NCBI GenBank assembly: GCA_964485395.1
Contig: CAZAJF010000003.1
Span: 1-64,000 of the forward strand
Origin: JANNSO01 sp964485395
Lineage (GTDB): Bacteria; Spirochaetota; Spirochaetia; Treponematales; UBA12059
Direction: 5' to 3'
Length of the DNA: 64,000 bases
Part shown: positions 61,910 through 64,000 of the stretch, one piece after another
Layout: the number at the start of each line of letters is the position of its first letter
Position numbering within the stretch: the stretch's first letter is position 1
The notes under the pieces: generated by a model
Databases searched by the model: none
Told to the model about the DNA's origin: nothing
The model's input: the letters and a program-made list of their open reading frames with translations, nothing else
Translations under genes and position numbers: made by a program

Positions 61910-62764
61910 ATGCAGGAAAAAAAACAGAACGAGTTCCTGTACTTCGCGTCGCGGAACTTCAAGCTCAAGCTCGGGTTTTTCATCATAGTATTTTTCGCGC
62001 TGCTCATGCTGGTAGGCCCCCTGCTTACGCCGTATCAGCCGCGCGACCGCGTGGCTCTCAGCGTGGGCGGCCCAAGCCTCAAGCATATCATGGGCACCAC
62101 CAGCATCCGGGAGGACGTATGGTCGCAGTACGTCTACGGTATCAGGTCAACCTTCCTCATCGGCATACTGGGCGGTACGATGGGCACGCTGATCGGCCTG
62201 GCCGTGGGATTCTTCGCGGGCTATAAAGGCGGCTGGGTGGACGAGATGCTCATGATGCTCACGAGCATACTCATGGTCATACCCACGGTTGCCATACTCA
62301 TCATCATAGCCGCGTACCTCCCGTACCGGGGGGTGGCGATACAGAGCGTGATAATAGGCTGCACGTCCTGGCCCTGGGTGGCCCTGGCCGTGCGCAGCCA
62401 GACTTTCTCGCTCAAGTCGCGGGGTTTCGTTTCGCTGTCGCGCATCTCGGGCGTATCCAGCCTGCGCACCATCTTGGAAGAGATCGCGCCGAACATGGCA
62501 AGCTACGTGGTGATGATATTCATATTGCTGTTCGGCGGCGCCATACTGTACGCCGTGGCGCTCGATTTCATAGGCCTCGGTCCGGTTAAGGGAATATCAC
62601 TTGGGCTCATGATGCAGGAGTCCTACCAGAAGAACGCCATAAACCTGGGCTACTGGTGGTGGTTCATCCCGCCGGGAGCCACGATTACCCTCATCGTATC
62701 CGCTCTGTATTTCATGAACACAGGTCTCGACGAGGTGTTCAACCCCAAGCTGAGGGAGCTATAA
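61910..62764 (+). CDS. ABC transporter permease (DppC/OppC family)
   Basis: This 284-residue second permease has the DppC-type N-terminal helix (FFIIVFFALLMLVGPLLTPY), the IMGTTSIREDVWSQYVYGIR segment and the GLAVGFFAGYKGGWVDEMLM segment. A cytoplasmic coupling region (ISGVSSLRTILEEIAPNMAS) precedes the last helices. The ATG is two bases after the preceding stop. Confidence 0.93.
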   Translation: MQEKKQNEFLYFASRNFKLKLGFFIIVFFALLMLVGPLLTPYQPRDRVALSVGGPSLKHIMGTTSIREDVWSQYVYGIRSTFLIGILGGTMGTLIGLAVGFFAGYKGGWVDEMLMMLTSILMVIPTVAILIIIAAYLPYRGVAIQSVIIGCTSWPWVALAVRSQTFSLKSRGFVSLSRISGVSSLRTILEEIAPNMASYVVMIFILLFGGAILYAVALDFIGLGPVKGISLGLMMQESYQKNAINLGYWWWFIPPGATITLIVSALYFMNTGLDEVFNPKLREL

Positions 62765-62765
62765 T

Positions 62766-63722
62766 ATGGCGCTGGACGTAAAGAACCTCAAGGTATACTA
62801 CAAGACGCTCCGCGGCCACGTGCAGGCGCTGGACGACGTGAGCTTCCAGGTGAAGGACGGCGAGATCCTGGGGATCGCCGGCGAGTCCGGTTGCGGAAAA
62901 TCCACGCTGTCCAACGCCCTCGTCTATCTGGCCGCTCCCATGGAATATATTTCCGGGAGTGCGGAGCTCGACGGCAAAACGCTGCCCATCATGGACACGG
63001 ACGCCATGCGGGAGTATCGCTACAAGCAGCTGTCCCTGATACCGCAGTATGCGCTCAACGCGCTGAACCCCACGGTAAAAATTGGCCGCTACATCCGCGA
63101 CCTCCTGGAGACGCGTTCGGTTTCCTATGCAAACGTGGAGAAGGAACTGCTGGACCGCCTGGATTTCGTGCGCCTGCCGCGCAGCGTGCTCAAGCGCTAC
63201 CCGCTGGAATTGTCCGGCGGCATGAAACAGCGCGTGGTCATGGTAATATCCACGCTGCTCAATCCGGGCCTCCTTTTGGCCGACGAGATCACGAGCGCGC
63301 TGGATGTCTCCACGCAAAAGATAGTCTCGGAATTGATCGTGGCGTTCCGCGACAAAGGATTCGTGCGCTCGGTTACCTTCGTAACGCATGACGTGCCGGT
63401 GCTGTACCAGATAGCGGACCGAATCATGATAATGTACGCGGGCAAGGTGGCGGAGATCGGCCTTTCGGAAGACATAATCCACGACCCGCGCCACCCGTAT
63501 ACGAAGGCGCTCGTCGGATCGATGCCCGAGATCGGCGTGACCTATCTGGAAAAACCGTATGAGAGCATTCCGGGCCGCCCGCCGGCTCTGCTAAATCCGC
63601 CGCCGGGGTGCCGGTTCAAGGATCGCTGCCCCGTGGCCGATTCCCGCTGCGGCGCCGAGCCGCCGGCGGTAAACCTTCCGGGCGAGAGAACCGTGTATTG
63701 CTGGAAGGAGGCCGGTCGATGA
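62766..63722 (+). CDS. ABC transporter ATPase (DppD/OppD family)
   Basis: This 318-residue ATPase has Walker A GESGCGKST (about residues 39-47), signature LSGGMKQRV, Walker B LLLADEITSALD and switch VTHDVP. The C-terminal oligopeptide-transporter extension holds a cysteine-rich segment (PPGCRFKDRCPVADSRCG) typical of an Fe-S-binding OppD/DppD C-domain. It starts one base after the permease stop and ends overlapping the next ATPase gene by ATGA. Confidence 0.95.
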   Translation: MALDVKNLKVYYKTLRGHVQALDDVSFQVKDGEILGIAGESGCGKSTLSNALVYLAAPMEYISGSAELDGKTLPIMDTDAMREYRYKQLSLIPQYALNALNPTVKIGRYIRDLLETRSVSYANVEKELLDRLDFVRLPRSVLKRYPLELSGGMKQRVVMVISTLLNPGLLLADEITSALDVSTQKIVSELIVAFRDKGFVRSVTFVTHDVPVLYQIADRIMIMYAGKVAEIGLSEDIIHDPRHPYTKALVGSMPEIGVTYLEKPYESIPGRPPALLNPPPGCRFKDRCPVADSRCGAEPPAVNLPGERTVYCWKEAGR

Positions 63723-64000
63723 TCGAACTGAAAAATGTCAGCAAGCACTACCGCTCCGCGGGCAAGGGAAAGCCGCGGGCCGTGAACAACGTCAGCTTCG
63801 AGCTCAAGAAAGGCGAGATACTTTCCGTGATCGGCGAGAGCGGTTCGGGAAAGACCACCATCGGCAATATGGTCTTGAAGCTTACGAAGGCAACCGGCGG
63901 CAGGATATTCTTTTCCGGGCAGGATATCGCGAAGATCAGGGGCAGGAAAAACCTCAAGGAATATTACCGCCAAGTCCAGGGCGTTTTCCAGGACCCGTTC
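63719..64000 (+). CDS. ABC transporter ATPase (DppF/OppF family), cut by window edge
   Basis: The first 94 codons of a second ATPase, starting at the ATGA overlap with the DppD-like gene (GGAGG upstream). Walker A GESGSGKTT and the following VLKLTKATGGRIFF and YYRQVQGVFQDPF (Q-loop) are visible. The remainder lies beyond base 64000. The five genes form one complete importer if the missing part is intact. Confidence 0.95.
   Translation, partial: MIELKNVSKHYRSAGKGKPRAVNNVSFELKKGEILSVIGESGSGKTTIGNMVLKLTKATGGRIFFSGQDIAKIRGRKNLKEYYRQVQGVFQDPF

Noticed and set aside
1..64000. tRNA, rRNA, integrase or phage genes
   Set aside because: I looked for them and saw no convincing cloverleaf with conserved T-loop, no rRNA segments and no recombinase or phage structural motifs.

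Overview
The window looks like a piece of a spirochaete chromosome, probably Treponemataceae or a close relative. The support is a complete MoxR–DUF58–BatA–BatB–BatC–BatD–BatE operon, many short lipoprotein signal peptides, diguanylate cyclases, an RsbU-type phosphatase module and a GTP-type PEP carboxykinase. This placement is inferred from gene content only. Most of the DNA is moderately GC-rich, with AT-rich patches at about 19.6-20.5 kb and 25.1-25.8 kb. A run of 100 N (58899-58998) shows that this is a scaffolded draft assembly.

Layout. 0-13 kb: a malQ reading frame broken by one in-frame amber codon, a tandem adenylate-kinase-like protein, a metallophosphoesterase lipoprotein, ilvE translationally coupled to an inositol-monophosphatase/ADP-ribosylglycohydrolase fusion, an MCP–tag pair, pepD, a YhhN-like pair and a TfoX-N protein. 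13-20 kb: a FISUMP-domain exported protein, two divergent epimerases, a TetR regulator with its own operator-promoter driving a phytoene-dehydrogenase-like flavoprotein, an Ldh-family dehydrogenase, a palindromic intergenic element and an AT-rich membrane protein with HEGLH. 20.9-25.1 kb (minus strand): a five-gene signalling operon (GGDEF, methyltransferase, membrane RsbU/PP2C, slr1658-like ATPase, STAS). 25.8-29 kb: a SnoaL-like, SDR and FAD oxidoreductase cluster. 30-34 kb: a membrane LuxR regulator, a second GGDEF protein and a coupled putative-lipoprotein/radical-SAM pair.

34-41 kb: a hydrophobic 24-codon ORF, two paralogous very large lipoproteins and an aldose epimerase, separated by clear intrinsic terminators that lie just before the next ribosome binding site. 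41.4-48.9 kb: the Bat operon. 49-53 kb: a cobalamin riboswitch followed by a divergent TrpD-like phosphoribosyltransferase, an unrecognised 73-residue protein, a zinc-alcohol-dehydrogenase–CobT fusion and YwbE. 53-58.5 kb: a two-domain methyltransferase coupled to a nitrilase-family amidase, a serine hydrolase and pckG. 58.56-59 kb: a 28-bp tandem repeat that runs into the assembly gap. 59.1-64 kb: an oligopeptide/dipeptide-type ABC transporter operon cut off by the window edge.

The best candidates for an undescribed system are the riboswitch-controlled TrpD-like/orf73/ADH-CobT locus (possible cobamide lower-ligand chemistry), the lipoprotein/radical-SAM pair and the five-gene partner-switch operon. 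All functional statements come from motif reading; no database search was run.
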